Part shown: positions 8,140-16,740 of the stretch, piece after piece
Position numbering within the stretch: position 1 is the stretch's first letter
Layout of the letters: each line of letters begins with the position of its first letter
Source: Ethanoligenens harbinense YUAN-3
GTDB taxonomy: Bacteria > Bacillota > Clostridia > Oscillospirales > Ethanoligenentaceae
DNA length: 64,000 nucleotides
Direction of reading: 5' to 3'
NCBI RefSeq assembly: GCF_000178115.2
Contig: NC_014828.1
Location: 2,679,501 to 2,743,500 of the forward strand
Position numbers and translations under genes: made by a program
Notes under the pieces: model-generated
Seen by the model: only the letters and a program-made list of their open reading frames with translations
Told to the model about the DNA's origin: nothing
Database searches by the model: none

Positions 8140-8793
8140 TCATCCCGGCACGACCGCGTCAATTACATGCGGCGCGCTTGCGCAATAAGGCGCCAGGCAG
8201 CAATGCGCGCACTCCGGCTGCCGGGCCTTGCACACGGCGCGCCCGTGCCAAACCAGCCGGTGACAGAACATGGAGGATTTTTCCGGCGCAATGAGCTCAC
8301 GCAGGCGCATCTCCACCCGCTTGGGATCTTTGGTATCCACCAGCCCCAACCGGTTGGAGATGCGGATGCAGTGTGTATCGGCCACGATGGCGGGCTGGCC
8401 GTAGATATCCCCCATGATGAGATTGGCTGTTTTACGCCCCACGCCGGGCAGCCTGACGAGCGCTTCCAGAGTATCTGGCACGCCGCCGCCGTATTCCGTC
8501 ACCAGTATCTGGCACATGCGCACGATGTCGCGCGCCTTGGTGTGATACAACCCGCAGGAATGGATAATGGATTCGATGTCCGCAATGTTCGCCCCGGCAA
8601 AATCCTCGGCCGTATGATAGCGCGCAAACAGGTCTTTGGTGACGATATTCACCCGCGCATCGGTGCATTGCGCGGAGAGACGGGTGGCGATCAGCAGTTG
8701 CAGCGCATCCCGGCTTTCCAGCGAACAGGCGGCATCCGGATATGCGGTTTCCAACGCCTGCACGATATAAGCGGCACGCTCTTTGATATCCAT
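8140..8793 (-). CDS. nth: endonuclease III (DNA glycosylase/AP lyase)
   Basis: 217-residue base-excision repair enzyme that removes oxidised pyrimidines and nicks abasic sites. The helix-hairpin-helix LPGVGRKTAN holds the catalytic Lys, the later VADTH holds the catalytic Asp, and the C-terminal C-x6-C-x2-C-x5-C (CKARQPECAHCCLAPYC) binds a [4Fe-4S] cluster. The frame is open back to 9024 through a tRNA gene, but AAAGGAG about nine bases before the ATG at 8793 sets the start. It sits between two tRNA transcription units and has its own promoter. Confidence 0.96.
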   Translation of the reverse strand: MDIKERAAYIVQALETAYPDAACSLESRDALQLLIATRLSAQCTDARVNIVTKDLFARYHTAEDFAGANIADIESIIHSCGLYHTKARDIVRMCQILVTEYGGGVPDTLEALVRLPGVGRKTANLIMGDIYGQPAIVADTHCIRISNRLGLVDTKDPKRVEMRLRELIAPEKSSMFCHRLVWHGRAVCKARQPECAHCCLAPYCASAPHVIDAVVPG

Positions 8794-8842
8794 AGGAAGC
8801 TGCTCCTTTCCGGGGCGGGATTCGACTAAAACCGTATCCTGT

Positions 8843-8871
8843 ATTATAACACGGATCGTCCGAAATGCCAA
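8843..8871 (-). promoter_or_regulatory. sigma-A promoter of nth
   Basis: TTGGCA (8871-8866), 17-bp spacer, TATAAT (8848-8843) on the minus strand, 50 bases before the nth start. Confidence 0.75.
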
Positions 8872-8936
8872 CGCCGGGCCCCGCCGGCTTTTGCCGCTCT
8901 GCGAAACCGATGCGAAAAGCTGGTCTTGCAAAAAAA

Positions 8937-8985
8937 GAGCAATCGCCCGGGCCAGCCGAAATCGACTTACCTGGGCGATTTGCTT
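8937..8985 (-). terminator. terminator of the tRNA operon
   Basis: Imperfect stem pairing AATCGCCC with GGGCGATT around an 18-24 base loop, directly beyond tRNA-Thr and before the nth promoter. Confidence 0.5.
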
Positions 8986-9061
8986 TGGAGCTGGTGATCG
9001 GACTCGAACCGATGACCTGCGCATTACGAATGCGCTGCTCTACCAACTGAGCCACACCAGC
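8986..9061 (-). tRNA. tRNA-Thr (anticodon CGT)
   Basis: 73-base cloverleaf (9061-8989) with encoded CCA (8988-8986). Acceptor GCTGGTG, anticodon loop TTCGTAA, T-loop GGTTCGAGT. Last gene of the tRNA operon. Confidence 0.96.
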
Positions 9062-9136
9062 AAATGCAGGACGATGCCCGCCCCCGGCCACACCCGCCGG
9101 GCATGCAGCCCGAACGGCTGCGCGCTGTGAATAAAA

Positions 9137-9211
9137 TGGAGGCGCCACCCGGAATCGGACCGGGGAATGAAGGTTTTGCAGACCTTTGCCTTACCGCTTG
9201 GCTATGGCGCC
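9137..9211 (-). tRNA. tRNA-Cys (anticodon GCA)
   Basis: 72-base cloverleaf (9211-9140) with encoded CCA (9139-9137). Acceptor GGCGCCA, anticodon loop CTGCAAA. It is 75 bases upstream of tRNA-Thr in the same transcription direction. Confidence 0.95.
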
Positions 9212-9303
9212 ATAAAAGAAAAAATCCCCCGAGTCGCTGCAAAAAGCGGCCGGGAGAAACACACGGGGTCTGTATCCCGCCGGCCTGCTGGCGGATAATC
9301 CGC

Positions 9304-9379
9304 TGGAGCGGATGACGGGGCTCGAACCCGCTACCTCCACCTTGGCAAGGTGGCGCTCTACCAGATGAGCTACATCCGC
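9304..9379 (-). tRNA. tRNA-Gly (anticodon GCC), copy 2
   Basis: 73-base cloverleaf (9379-9307) with encoded CCA. Identical to copy 1; the identity extends over 79 bases (9304-9382 and 7967-8045). Confidence 0.97.
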
Positions 9380-9384
9380 ATAAT

Positions 9385-9460
9385 TGGTGCCTCCGGGCGG
9401 AATCGAACCACCGACACGGGGATTTTCAGTCCCCTGCTCTACCGACTGAGCTACAGAGGC
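9385..9460 (-). tRNA. tRNA-Phe (anticodon GAA)
   Basis: 73-base cloverleaf (9460-9388) with encoded CCA. Acceptor GCCTCTG with a G-T pair, anticodon loop CTGAAAA. Confidence 0.96.
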
Positions 9461-9466
9461 ACACGA

Positions 9467-9543
9467 TGGCGACCCGAAGGGGGCTCGAACCCCTGACCTC
9501 TAGCGTGACAGGCTAGCGTTCTAACCAACTGAACTACCGGGCC
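9467..9543 (-). tRNA. tRNA-Asp (anticodon GTC)
   Basis: 74-base cloverleaf (9543-9470) with encoded CCA. Anticodon loop CTGTCAC. First gene of the Asp-Phe-Gly-Cys-Thr operon. Confidence 0.96.
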
Positions 9544-9608
9544 ATCTGTGACTTTTCCACCTCTGCGAGCTGAAAAACGAACCCGCAAAGAATGGGACAG
9601 CGCTATTT

Positions 9609-9637
9609 ATTATAATAGAATCCACTTCTCTTGTCAA
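9609..9637 (-). promoter_or_regulatory. consensus sigma-A promoter of the tRNA operon
   Basis: Minus-strand TTGACA (9637-9632), 17-bp spacer, TATAAT (9614-9609): perfect consensus, 66 bases before tRNA-Asp. Confidence 0.92.
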
Positions 9638-9702
9638 TATATTTTGCAATCATTTTTCACAAAATCAAAAAAGAACCTCCACGGTCATCGCCGCGGGCAG
9701 AC

Positions 9703-9739
9703 AAACCGCCCCCCGCAGAACATCTGCGGGGGGCGGTTT
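9703..9739 (-). terminator. terminator of spoVG
   Basis: Perfect 16-bp stem (9703-9718 with 9724-9739), five-base loop, ending in TTTGT on the minus strand; 12 bases beyond the spoVG stop. Confidence 0.85.
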
Positions 9740-9750
9740 GTTGGTTATGT

Positions 9751-10047
9751 TCAGCCGTTCATGGTCTCCACATGCGGCTCGGCATCGGCCTGGGCCACGG
9801 CCTCTTCATATTTCTCCAAGATGGCCGACTCGATCTGTGTGCGCGAATCGCTGGAGATCGGGTGCACAATATCCTGGAACCGGCCGTCTTCCGAGCGGCG
9901 GTTTGGCATGGCGACAAAAAGCCGCTCCACACCCTCGATGACCTTCAAATCATGCACGGCGAATTCCCCATCAAATATAATGGAAACGATCGCGCGCACC
10001 TTGCCTTCGGAAAAAAGTTTTCTGATTTTGATATCCGTGATGTTCAA
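9751..10047 (-). CDS. spoVG: septation / RNA-binding regulator SpoVG
   Basis: 98-residue SpoVG, a small nucleic-acid-binding regulator of septation and developmental genes in Firmicutes. The conserved core is present: KVRAIVSI, VHDLKVIEG, LFVAMPNRR and FQDIVHPI. Two TTG codons compete as start. AGGAGG (10061-10056) is only two bases from the first (10053) but eight from the second (10047), giving MNITDIKIRK, which aligns well with the N-terminus of known SpoVG. It is a monocistronic unit with its own terminator. Confidence 0.95.
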   Translation of the reverse strand: MNITDIKIRKLFSEGKVRAIVSIIFDGEFAVHDLKVIEGVERLFVAMPNRRSEDGRFQDIVHPISSDSRTQIESAILEKYEEAVAQADAEPHVETMNG

Positions 10048-10224
10048 CTGCAAGTCCTCCTAAAAATGTCGTCCGAAAAACGGCTCGATCCATGTAAAAG
10101 CATATAAGACGCAAACCGGGCGGTTCCCTGCCCATAGTGTGCGGCGAAAAACAACCGTTTATACATTTTTACCCAACAGAAGCGATTTGGCGGAAAAGTG
10201 GTTTATTTTTACCGGCAATGGTCG

Positions 10225-10230
10225 TATAAT
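10225..10230 (+). promoter_or_regulatory. possible -10 of murC
   Basis: TATAAT at 10225-10230; the sequence 17 bases upstream (TTTATT, 10202) is a poor -35. It is 72 bases before the murC start. Confidence 0.35.
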
Positions 10231-10301
10231 ATGCAGGAACTGTACGTGCTTTCCATGCACACAGCCCGCACGGTACAAGTTTGAGAGGAGTTAATCGAAA
10301 C

Positions 10302-11666
10302 GTGAACGAGAATATATTGGCGCATGTAAAACGTGTCCATTTTATTGGCATCGGTGGCTCGGGCATGAGCGCGCTGGCCGGCATCCTGCACCGGGAAGGG
10401 TTTTCCCTCACCGGCTCGGACAACAATGAATCCGACACGCTTGCGCAGATACGCAAGCTGGGCATCCCGGTGCAGATGGGCCACCGCCCCGAAAACATCG
10501 GCAACGCCGAAATGGTGGTCTACACCGCCGCCGTACATGAAGACAATCCGGAAATCCAGGCGGCGCGTGCGAAAAATCTGCCGCTGTTCAGCCGGGCGGA
10601 ACTGCTTGGCCTGCTCAGCCGGCATTATGCCGACACCTTCGCCGTTTCGGGCACACACGGCAAAACCACCACCACCAGCATGCTCACCCAGATCCTCATG
10701 ATGGCCGGGAAAGACCCCACCGCCGTCATCGGTGGAAAGCTGCCGTTCATCGGCGGCAGCAGCCGGATCGGGGCAACCGACCTGATGGTCTGTGAGGCCT
10801 GCGAATTCCAGGATTCGTTCCTGACCCTGCACCCGGCGGTCTCCGTTATCCTGAACATCGACAACGACCATCTTGAATACTTCAAGTCCATGGAAAACCT
10901 CATCGAACATTTCGCCCGCTTCGCCGCTCAGACCGGTAACGCGCTGATCTACAACGGAGACGATGCCAACACCCTGCGCGCCGTCCGCAATGCGTCAATT
11001 CACAAAATCACATTCGGTCTTGACCATGCAAACGACTATTCTGCGGACAATATCGGAGTGGTTGACCGGCACCTCACATTCGATCTTCTGCGCGGCGAGC
11101 AGACGATGGCACATATCACATTGAAGGTGCCCGGCAGGCATAACATCCTCAACGCACTGGCAGCCTGCGCCGCCGCCGCCTACGCGGGCGTGCCCGACGC
11201 CGTCATTGAAGAAGGACTCAACGCGTTTTCCGGCGCCGGACGGCGGTTTGAAGTGCTGGGCAGAACGGCAAACGGCACCACCGTTGCGGATGACTATGCC
11301 CACCATCCCACCGAGCTCTCCGCCACCCTGCGCGCCGCCAAGGATCTGGGCTATGCGGCCGTGTGGGCGGTGTTCCAGCCGTTTACCTTTTCACGCACCG
11401 CCATGCTGCTGGACGATTTTGCCGACGCCTTGCGCATCGCGGACAAGGTCGTGCTCTCGCCCATCATGGGCTCGCGCGAGGTCAACACCTACGGCATCCG
11501 CTCCGAGGACCTTGCGGCCAAAGTGCCGGGCAGCGTCTGTCTGCCGGATTTCGATGCCATCGCCGCCTATGTGTCCGAGCACGCCGGGCCTCACGACCTG
11601 GTGCTGACACTCGGCTGCGGCGACATCTACAAGGCAGCCAAGCGGATGCTGCGCGCATCGGCGTGA
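10302..11666 (+). CDS. murC: UDP-N-acetylmuramate--L-alanine ligase
   Basis: 454-residue cytoplasmic Mur ligase adding L-Ala to UDP-MurNAc in peptidoglycan synthesis. The N-terminal Rossmann motif is IGIGGSGMSALA (about 15-26), the ATP loop GTHGKTTTT is at 117-125, and the conserved NIDNDHLEY and DDYAHHPTE motifs follow. I place the start at the GTG at 10302, 11 bases after GGAG (10287-10290); the frame continues upstream to 10281 through the ribosome binding site itself. It stands alone, not in a dcw cluster. Confidence 0.97.
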   Translation: MNENILAHVKRVHFIGIGGSGMSALAGILHREGFSLTGSDNNESDTLAQIRKLGIPVQMGHRPENIGNAEMVVYTAAVHEDNPEIQAARAKNLPLFSRAELLGLLSRHYADTFAVSGTHGKTTTTSMLTQILMMAGKDPTAVIGGKLPFIGGSSRIGATDLMVCEACEFQDSFLTLHPAVSVILNIDNDHLEYFKSMENLIEHFARFAAQTGNALIYNGDDANTLRAVRNASIHKITFGLDHANDYSADNIGVVDRHLTFDLLRGEQTMAHITLKVPGRHNILNALAACAAAAYAGVPDAVIEEGLNAFSGAGRRFEVLGRTANGTTVADDYAHHPTELSATLRAAKDLGYAAVWAVFQPFTFSRTAMLLDDFADALRIADKVVLSPIMGSREVNTYGIRSEDLAAKVPGSVCLPDFDAIAAYVSEHAGPHDLVLTLGCGDIYKAAKRMLRASA

Positions 11667-11682
11667 CCCCTCCACCCTGCCT

Positions 11683-11711
11683 GCCCCCGGCTGTGAAGCC
11701 GGGGGCTTTTT
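11683..11711 (+). terminator. terminator of murC
   Basis: Perfect 10-bp GC-rich stem (11683-11692 with 11697-11706), GTGA loop, then TTTTT. Confidence 0.9.
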
Positions 11712-11727
11712 GGCGCGGCGGGAAAAC

Positions 11728-12504
11728 TCAGTTGCCCGTCGCGGGCCTCGGGATACCACAGAGGTCCCGGACCACTTCGCCAGCCAGAATGAGCCCCGCC
11801 GCCGCCGGCACAAACGCCGTGCTGCCTGGAATCTGCCGCCGGACCGTGCAGGTCCGCTTGGTGCCCTCGGGGCAAACGCAGTTGTATTTGCAACTGGTTT
11901 CCTCGTTTTCGCGCGGACGGATGGGAATCTCGCGGGAATAAACCACCTTGAGACGCGGCACGCCGCGGCGGCGCAGTTCGTGCCGCATCACCTTGCAGAG
12001 CGGGCAGACAGACGTTTCGTAAATGTCCGCCACCTCCAGTTTGGTGGGGTCGAGCTTGTTGGCGGCTCCCATGCAGCTGATGACCGGAATGCCCGCTTCC
12101 ATGGCGCGCGTAACCAGATCGAGCTTGGCGGAAACCGTATCCACCGCGTCGATGATGTAATCCCACCGTGTGTCGAACACGTCCGCGGCGGTCTGTTCGG
12201 TATAAAAAACCTTGCGCACGTCCACCCGCGCGCGGGGATTGATGTCCCGCGCGCGCGCGGCCATCACATCCGCCTTATACCGGCCCACCGTCTGGTGCGT
12301 CGCATGCAGCTGGCGGTTGATATTGGTCAGACAGATGCGGTCGTCGTCCACCAGCGTAAGCGATCCGACGGCGGAACGCGCCAGCGCTTCGACGACATAA
12401 GACCCCACGCCCCCGATGCCGAAAACCGCCACGTGCGCCGCGGCCAGCCGCTCCAGCGCCGGCTTTCCGATCAGCATCTCCGTCCTGGAAAATTCATTCA
12501 ACAT
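11728..12504 (-). CDS. tcdA: tRNA threonylcarbamoyladenosine dehydratase TcdA
   Basis: 258-residue E1-like (ThiF/MoeB superfamily) enzyme that cyclises t6A37 of tRNA to ct6A using ATP. The nucleotide fold GIGGVGSYVVEAL is at about 29-41, followed by LVDDDRI, NRQLHA and the DAVDTV/CMGAANKLDP segments typical of the CsdL/YgdL branch. A CPLC plus later cysteines may bind metal. Length matches the family. It is convergent with murC. Confidence 0.92.
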   Translation of the reverse strand: MLNEFSRTEMLIGKPALERLAAAHVAVFGIGGVGSYVVEALARSAVGSLTLVDDDRICLTNINRQLHATHQTVGRYKADVMAARARDINPRARVDVRKVFYTEQTAADVFDTRWDYIIDAVDTVSAKLDLVTRAMEAGIPVISCMGAANKLDPTKLEVADIYETSVCPLCKVMRHELRRRGVPRLKVVYSREIPIRPRENEETSCKYNCVCPEGTKRTCTVRRQIPGSTAFVPAAAGLILAGEVVRDLCGIPRPATGN

Positions 12505-12869
12505 ATGGTATCCTGTTTGCTTTTGCGCGAAAACCGGTGCAATAACGTTTGGTTCACCTCACATCATTATAGCATAAATATCCACCGAAAAAACAAGAGG
12601 GGACGCCGGTTGCAAAAAAAATATTTTGGCAATACGGTAAAAAGCCGGGACCCAAATAAGCAGGGCATTCGCACAAACGGCCGCCGCAAAGCCGCAAAAA
12701 AATATAGGCAGAATGCATATTCATTATACCGAGCCTGTTTTATTTTACAAGGAAAATTTCCTTTTTTTGTAGCTTTGTCACGTAATTGGTCGCAAAATAT
12801 CGAATTTTGTGCATAAAATTTATTTGATTTGAACACATTTCACCTTTTCTGCGAAATCCGGTGGAAAAA
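12505..12869. other. intergenic region without a recognisable gene
   Basis: A TATAAT lies at 12571-12566 on the minus strand with a poor -35, a likely tcdA promoter. The rest is AT-rich with several A/T runs. An 89-codon leftward frame (12836-12567) is Phe/Arg/Cys-rich with no ribosome binding site, and I regard it as chance. Confidence 0.5.
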
Positions 12870-14087
12870 TCAGAGCGGGCGTTTGACCCAGGTCTTCCCG
12901 CCGTCCGTAGTAACGAAAACCGCGTCTTTTTGCAAAACAAACCCATCGGAAAGGCTCACAAACTGGAGCTGCAGCGCATCGGCCGGCAGCGTGGCGCTCT
13001 CCACCCGCTTCCAGCCGCCCTGCGCCTGGAAACGATAGAGCACCGGTTTCCCGCCCGCGCGCGAAAGCGCATAGATCGTCTGCGCATCCGGCATGCTCAC
13101 GCTTTTGGCATCCAGCGGCAGGTCGGTGAGCAGTTCGGTCAGCTTGCCGGCCACCGAGCCGTCGGGCGAAAGGGTGTAAAAAACGTCACGCATGCGGGCA
13201 TCCGCCGTCTCGGTCTTTCCTTTTGCCCCGGCGGCCGGCGTGCCGTTCTGCACACTGAGCATGGCAACGCGCGCGTCGGCTGCCATGCGCACCGGCACAT
13301 ACGTGGGAACCACGTCGGTGAAGCGCGGGGAAAGGCCGCTGTCCTGTTCTTTCCACGTTTTGCCGCCGTCGGTCGTGGCCAGCATGAAAACCGGCGCCGC
13401 CGAACCATTGATAAACAGATAGGCATGCGAAGCATCGGCAAGCGCCAGAGTGTTCTGCCCGTTCGGCATGCGCAGGCTGTCCGCCTGCTTCGTAAAGCTG
13501 CGCGCGCCGTCTTTGGTGGCAAAAACAACGGATTCATGGCTTCCCGCCGCAGGGTCGCCCGCCAGGATAAGCAGGCCGTTTGAGCTGCTGGCCATGGAGA
13601 AACCGTCCACGCCGCGCGTAATGCCCTCCGCACTGAAATACGGCGCACCCGAAAGCGCGAGGTGCCGCCAGTTTTTCCCGCTGTCCGCCGTGGCATAGAC
13701 GGAGATGCCCGTCAGCGCTTCCTCGTCGTGGACAGCCTTGGCCAGCGCAAAGGCATGGGTAGCATCCAGAAAATCCGCTGCGCCGCCGTCATAAAACGGC
13801 GCGGCGGCATCCCAGCTTTTCCCGCCGTCCGTCGTGTGGAAGAGGTTCTGCCCGTCGCTGCGCCAGCCGTTCTGCGTATCCGCCATATACAGCGACAGGT
13901 CGGCTGTTTTCTGCCGCTCGGTGATCCAGTCGTTTGCCGTCTGCACAAAAGATTGCATATCCTCGTGCGTGGGCAGAACGGTTTTTGCGGTCGGCCGGCC
14001 CGCCTGCCGGACATACGCCGTGCCCACCCCCGCTGCGGCCGCCGCCAGCACGGCGGCGACCAGCAGCGCAATGTATTTTCCACGCAT
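12870..14087 (-). CDS. exported Ycf48-like beta-propeller (Asp-box/BNR repeats)
   Basis: 405-residue protein with an N-terminal membrane anchor or signal (about 5-25) and five Asp-box repeats: TTDGGKSW, TADSGKNW, TKDGARSF, TTDGGKTW and again TTDGGKTW near the C-terminus. The fold should be a seven-bladed-type propeller like Ycf48/HCF136 or sialidase-like BNR proteins. None of the sialidase catalytic residues are evident, so it is more likely a binding or assembly scaffold outside the membrane. GAAGGATG precedes the ATG. It is divergent from the oxidoreductase at 14243. Confidence 0.8.
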   Translation of the reverse strand: MRGKYIALLVAAVLAAAAAGVGTAYVRQAGRPTAKTVLPTHEDMQSFVQTANDWITERQKTADLSLYMADTQNGWRSDGQNLFHTTDGGKSWDAAAPFYDGGAADFLDATHAFALAKAVHDEEALTGISVYATADSGKNWRHLALSGAPYFSAEGITRGVDGFSMASSSNGLLILAGDPAAGSHESVVFATKDGARSFTKQADSLRMPNGQNTLALADASHAYLFINGSAAPVFMLATTDGGKTWKEQDSGLSPRFTDVVPTYVPVRMAADARVAMLSVQNGTPAAGAKGKTETADARMRDVFYTLSPDGSVAGKLTELLTDLPLDAKSVSMPDAQTIYALSRAGGKPVLYRFQAQGGWKRVESATLPADALQLQFVSLSDGFVLQKDAVFVTTDGGKTWVKRPL

Positions 14088-14242
14088 GGTTTCGACATCC
14101 TTCCGTCACTTCACCCGCCGCAAACACCTAAGCAAAGCGGGTGTTTCACTTTTTTCTGACATCAGTATTTTTGCCATTTTTGCGCATACTAATCACACAA
14201 ATCAGGAAACCGCCGGGAAAAACAGACGCGGGAGGGCGCAAA

Positions 14243-15805
14243 ATGGACAACCACACGCAATCGTATTGGGAAAAAACGGTCGGACGCACAGCGTATCCTG
14301 CTCTGGAGGCCGACGCCAAGGCCGACGTGCTGATCGTCGGCGGCGGCATCACCGGTGTGAGCTGCGCATACCATCTGGCCCGGGCGGGCGCTTCCGTGCT
14401 GCTGACGGAGGCGGACACACTGGGCTGCGGCACCACCGGGAAAAGCACCGGAAAGGTCAGCGCGCTGCATGACGTCTTTTACGGGCGGCTGAGCAAGCTA
14501 CCTGGAAAAACGACGGCTTCGCAGGTGGCGCGCACACAGCGCGAAGCGGTGGACTTTGTGAAGCAATTTGCGCTGAGCTGCGAACTGGACTGCGGCTTTG
14601 CCGAAAGCGACGCCTTCCTCTTCGCCCGCAGCGAAGAAGAACGGCAGGCTGTGGAGGACGAGTTTGAGGCCGTGCGCAAGGCGGGGCTGGACGCGCGCTT
14701 CCTCTTCCGGCCCGACTTTCCCCCGCAGGGCATCTGCGCCACCGTGATGTTCGGGCAGGCCGTCATCCACCCGCTGCGCTACCTGCAGGCATTGGCGGAT
14801 GCCGCCGTCAAGCAGGGCGCACAGCTTTGCGAGCAGACGCGCATCACGGATGTGGCTTCGGGAAAAATGGTGCGCGCGGTGTGCGAAAACGGCATGCGCA
14901 TTGCGGCGCGCCACTTAATCCTGGCGACGCAATACCCGCTGTGGGAACAATTCGATACCTATTTCACACGGCTTTATCCGCGCCGCAGCTACGGCGTGGC
15001 GGTGGAACCGGAAAACATCTGGCCGGCCGGCAGCTACATCAGCGCGGGCGGCCCGATTCGCTCCATCCGCACCGTGATCGAGGGCGGAAAAAAGATCCTG
15101 CTGGTGATGGGCGACGGACATACCACCGGGCGGGACGAACACGACTGGGACGGCGGGCGGCATTTCGAGGCCCTCACGGATTATGCACAAAAACTGGCGG
15201 GCCCCTACTCGCTGCTGGCGCGCTGGTCGGCGCAGGATTACCAGACACCGGACGGCATCCCCTACATTGGGCCGGTCGCGCCGCAGTCGAATATCTATGT
15301 GGCGACCGGCTTCAACAAATGGGGGCTTTCGAGCGGCACGCTTGCCGGCATCCTGCTCACCGACTGGATCACCGCCGGGAAAAGCGTGCGCGGCGCACCG
15401 TATGACCCCGCGCGCCTGCATCTGGCCGGTGCGGCCACGCTGACGGGCGAGCTTTCCGGACAGGTGGGCGCGCTGGTGCGATCCAAGCTGAAAAAACCGG
15501 GCCGAGCGGAAGATCTGAAGCCCGGAGAGGGCGGCGAGGTGCTGTTCAATGGGAAAAAGGCCGGGGCCTACCGCCATCCAGACGGCCGGCTGACCGTACT
15601 GGACATTACCTGCACCCATCTGGGCTGCACCCTCACCTGGAACGAAACCGAAAAAAGCTGGGACTGCCCCTGTCATGGCGGCCGCTTCACCGCCGAGGGC
15701 GAGCGGCTGGAGGGACCGCCGCCCAAAGGGCTGCACGTTTTTCTCCGCAGGCAGGACGGGCTGCCGGAAAGGGCCGACGTCCCTGATACGCGTCCGCATG
15801 GCTAA
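14243..15805 (+). CDS. FAD-dependent oxidoreductase with C-terminal Rieske domain
   Basis: 520 residues. The N-terminal DAO-type flavoprotein domain has the dinucleotide motif VGGGITG (32-38) and a C-terminal TGFNKWGLSSG substrate/FAD segment. A Rieske [2Fe-2S] domain follows, with CTHLGC (about 457-462) and CPCHGG (about 475-480) giving the two Cys-x-His ligand pairs. The architecture is that of B. subtilis YhfW. GGAGGG (14231-14236) supports the ATG at 14243. The substrate is unknown. The stop lies within the start region of the EAL gene (8-base overlap). Confidence 0.9.
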   Translation: MDNHTQSYWEKTVGRTAYPALEADAKADVLIVGGGITGVSCAYHLARAGASVLLTEADTLGCGTTGKSTGKVSALHDVFYGRLSKLPGKTTASQVARTQREAVDFVKQFALSCELDCGFAESDAFLFARSEEERQAVEDEFEAVRKAGLDARFLFRPDFPPQGICATVMFGQAVIHPLRYLQALADAAVKQGAQLCEQTRITDVASGKMVRAVCENGMRIAARHLILATQYPLWEQFDTYFTRLYPRRSYGVAVEPENIWPAGSYISAGGPIRSIRTVIEGGKKILLVMGDGHTTGRDEHDWDGGRHFEALTDYAQKLAGPYSLLARWSAQDYQTPDGIPYIGPVAPQSNIYVATGFNKWGLSSGTLAGILLTDWITAGKSVRGAPYDPARLHLAGAATLTGELSGQVGALVRSKLKKPGRAEDLKPGEGGEVLFNGKKAGAYRHPDGRLTVLDITCTHLGCTLTWNETEKSWDCPCHGGRFTAEGERLEGPPPKGLHVFLRRQDGLPERADVPDTRPHG

Positions 15806-16622
15806 GCGGGGCACCCCGGTGCCAACCGGCGCAGGCGTTTGCCCGGAGAACGTGGAAGCCCTGCTGCGTGACGCGCTGCAGAACGACCGCTTCACGCTTG
15901 CCTATCAGCCGCAGGTTGACCTGCAAACGGGTCAGCTGGACGGAGCGGAAGTCCTGCTTCGCTGGCTGCCGCCCACAGGCGCGCCGGTACTGCCGCCCGC
16001 GTTTATCCCCACCGCAGAAGCAACCGGGCTGATCCACCCCATCGGAGAATGGGTGCTGCGCACCGCCTGTGGGCAGACACACCGGTGGAATGCCAACAAC
16101 CGCCCGTTTCGACTGGCGGTCAATCTTTCGCCCAGGCAGTTCTCCCGCGCCGAGGAGATCGTCCTTGCCGCACTGCGCGAAACGGGACTGGACCCCGGGC
16201 GGCTGGAACTGGAGATCACCGAACAGAGCGTGGCGGAGGATCTCCCGGCGGCAGCCGGCGTCCTGCGTCGGCTGAACGCGCTGGGCGTGCGGCTCGCGCT
16301 GGACGATTTCGGGACCGGCTATTCCTCGTTGCAATATCTGGCGCGCCTGCCGGTGCACACACTGAAGATCGACCGCAGTTTCGTGGCCGGGATGATCCGC
16401 ACGGCCAAAGCGCGTATCATCGTCGAAAACATCATCCGGCTGGCGCACGGCCTTTCGATGCGTGTGGTGGCCGAGGGTGTGGAAACGCCCGGGCAGCGCG
16501 ATCTGCTGCGGCGGCAGGGATGCGATCTGGCGCAGGGTTTCCTCTATTCCCGCCCGCTGGCGGGGAAAAAACTGCGCATGCTGCTTACCCGGCCGGAGCC
16601 ATGCGTGCAAACCGCAGGTTGA
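15798..16622 (+). CDS. stand-alone EAL-domain c-di-GMP phosphodiesterase
   Basis: 274-residue cytoplasmic protein made almost entirely of an EAL domain. Catalytic and metal residues appear intact: EVLLRW (the EAL position), NLSPRQFS, ELEITEQS, the LDDFGTGYSS loop, LKIDRSFV and VAEGVET. It should therefore hydrolyse c-di-GMP. No GGDEF, PAS or membrane segment is attached. The ATG at 15798 overlaps the oxidoreductase stop by eight bases, indicating translational coupling, though no good Shine-Dalgarno sits at the usual spacing. In this motile organism it may help tune the swim/attach decision; that is inference. Confidence 0.9.
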   Translation: MAKRGTPVPTGAGVCPENVEALLRDALQNDRFTLAYQPQVDLQTGQLDGAEVLLRWLPPTGAPVLPPAFIPTAEATGLIHPIGEWVLRTACGQTHRWNANNRPFRLAVNLSPRQFSRAEEIVLAALRETGLDPGRLELEITEQSVAEDLPAAAGVLRRLNALGVRLALDDFGTGYSSLQYLARLPVHTLKIDRSFVAGMIRTAKARIIVENIIRLAHGLSMRVVAEGVETPGQRDLLRRQGCDLAQGFLYSRPLAGKKLRMLLTRPEPCVQTAG

Positions 16623-16625
16623 CCA

Positions 16626-16662
16626 AGGGCGCGGAAAGAGTGCTTCTTTCCGCGCTCTTTTT
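16626..16662 (+). terminator. terminator of the oxidoreductase-EAL operon
   Basis: 14-bp stem (16626-16639 with 16645-16658, one G-T), GTGCT loop, T-run to 16662. Confidence 0.85.
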
Positions 16663-16698
16663 ATTGTGGAATCCTGTTTATCCGACGGAACCGTCCCC

Positions 16699-16727
16699 TT
16701 GACAGCTTTCCGTTTCCATGATAAACT
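16699..16727 (+). promoter_or_regulatory. sigma-A promoter of rpsF-ssb-rpsR
   Basis: TTGACA (16699-16704), 17-bp spacer, TAAACT (16722-16727). Confidence 0.85.
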
Positions 16728-16740
16728 ATTTATTTGTCGG

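Noticed and set aside
12567-12836. 89-codon leftward frame in an intergenic region
   Set aside because: No ribosome binding site, low-complexity Phe/Arg/Cys content, overlaps probable promoter sequences.
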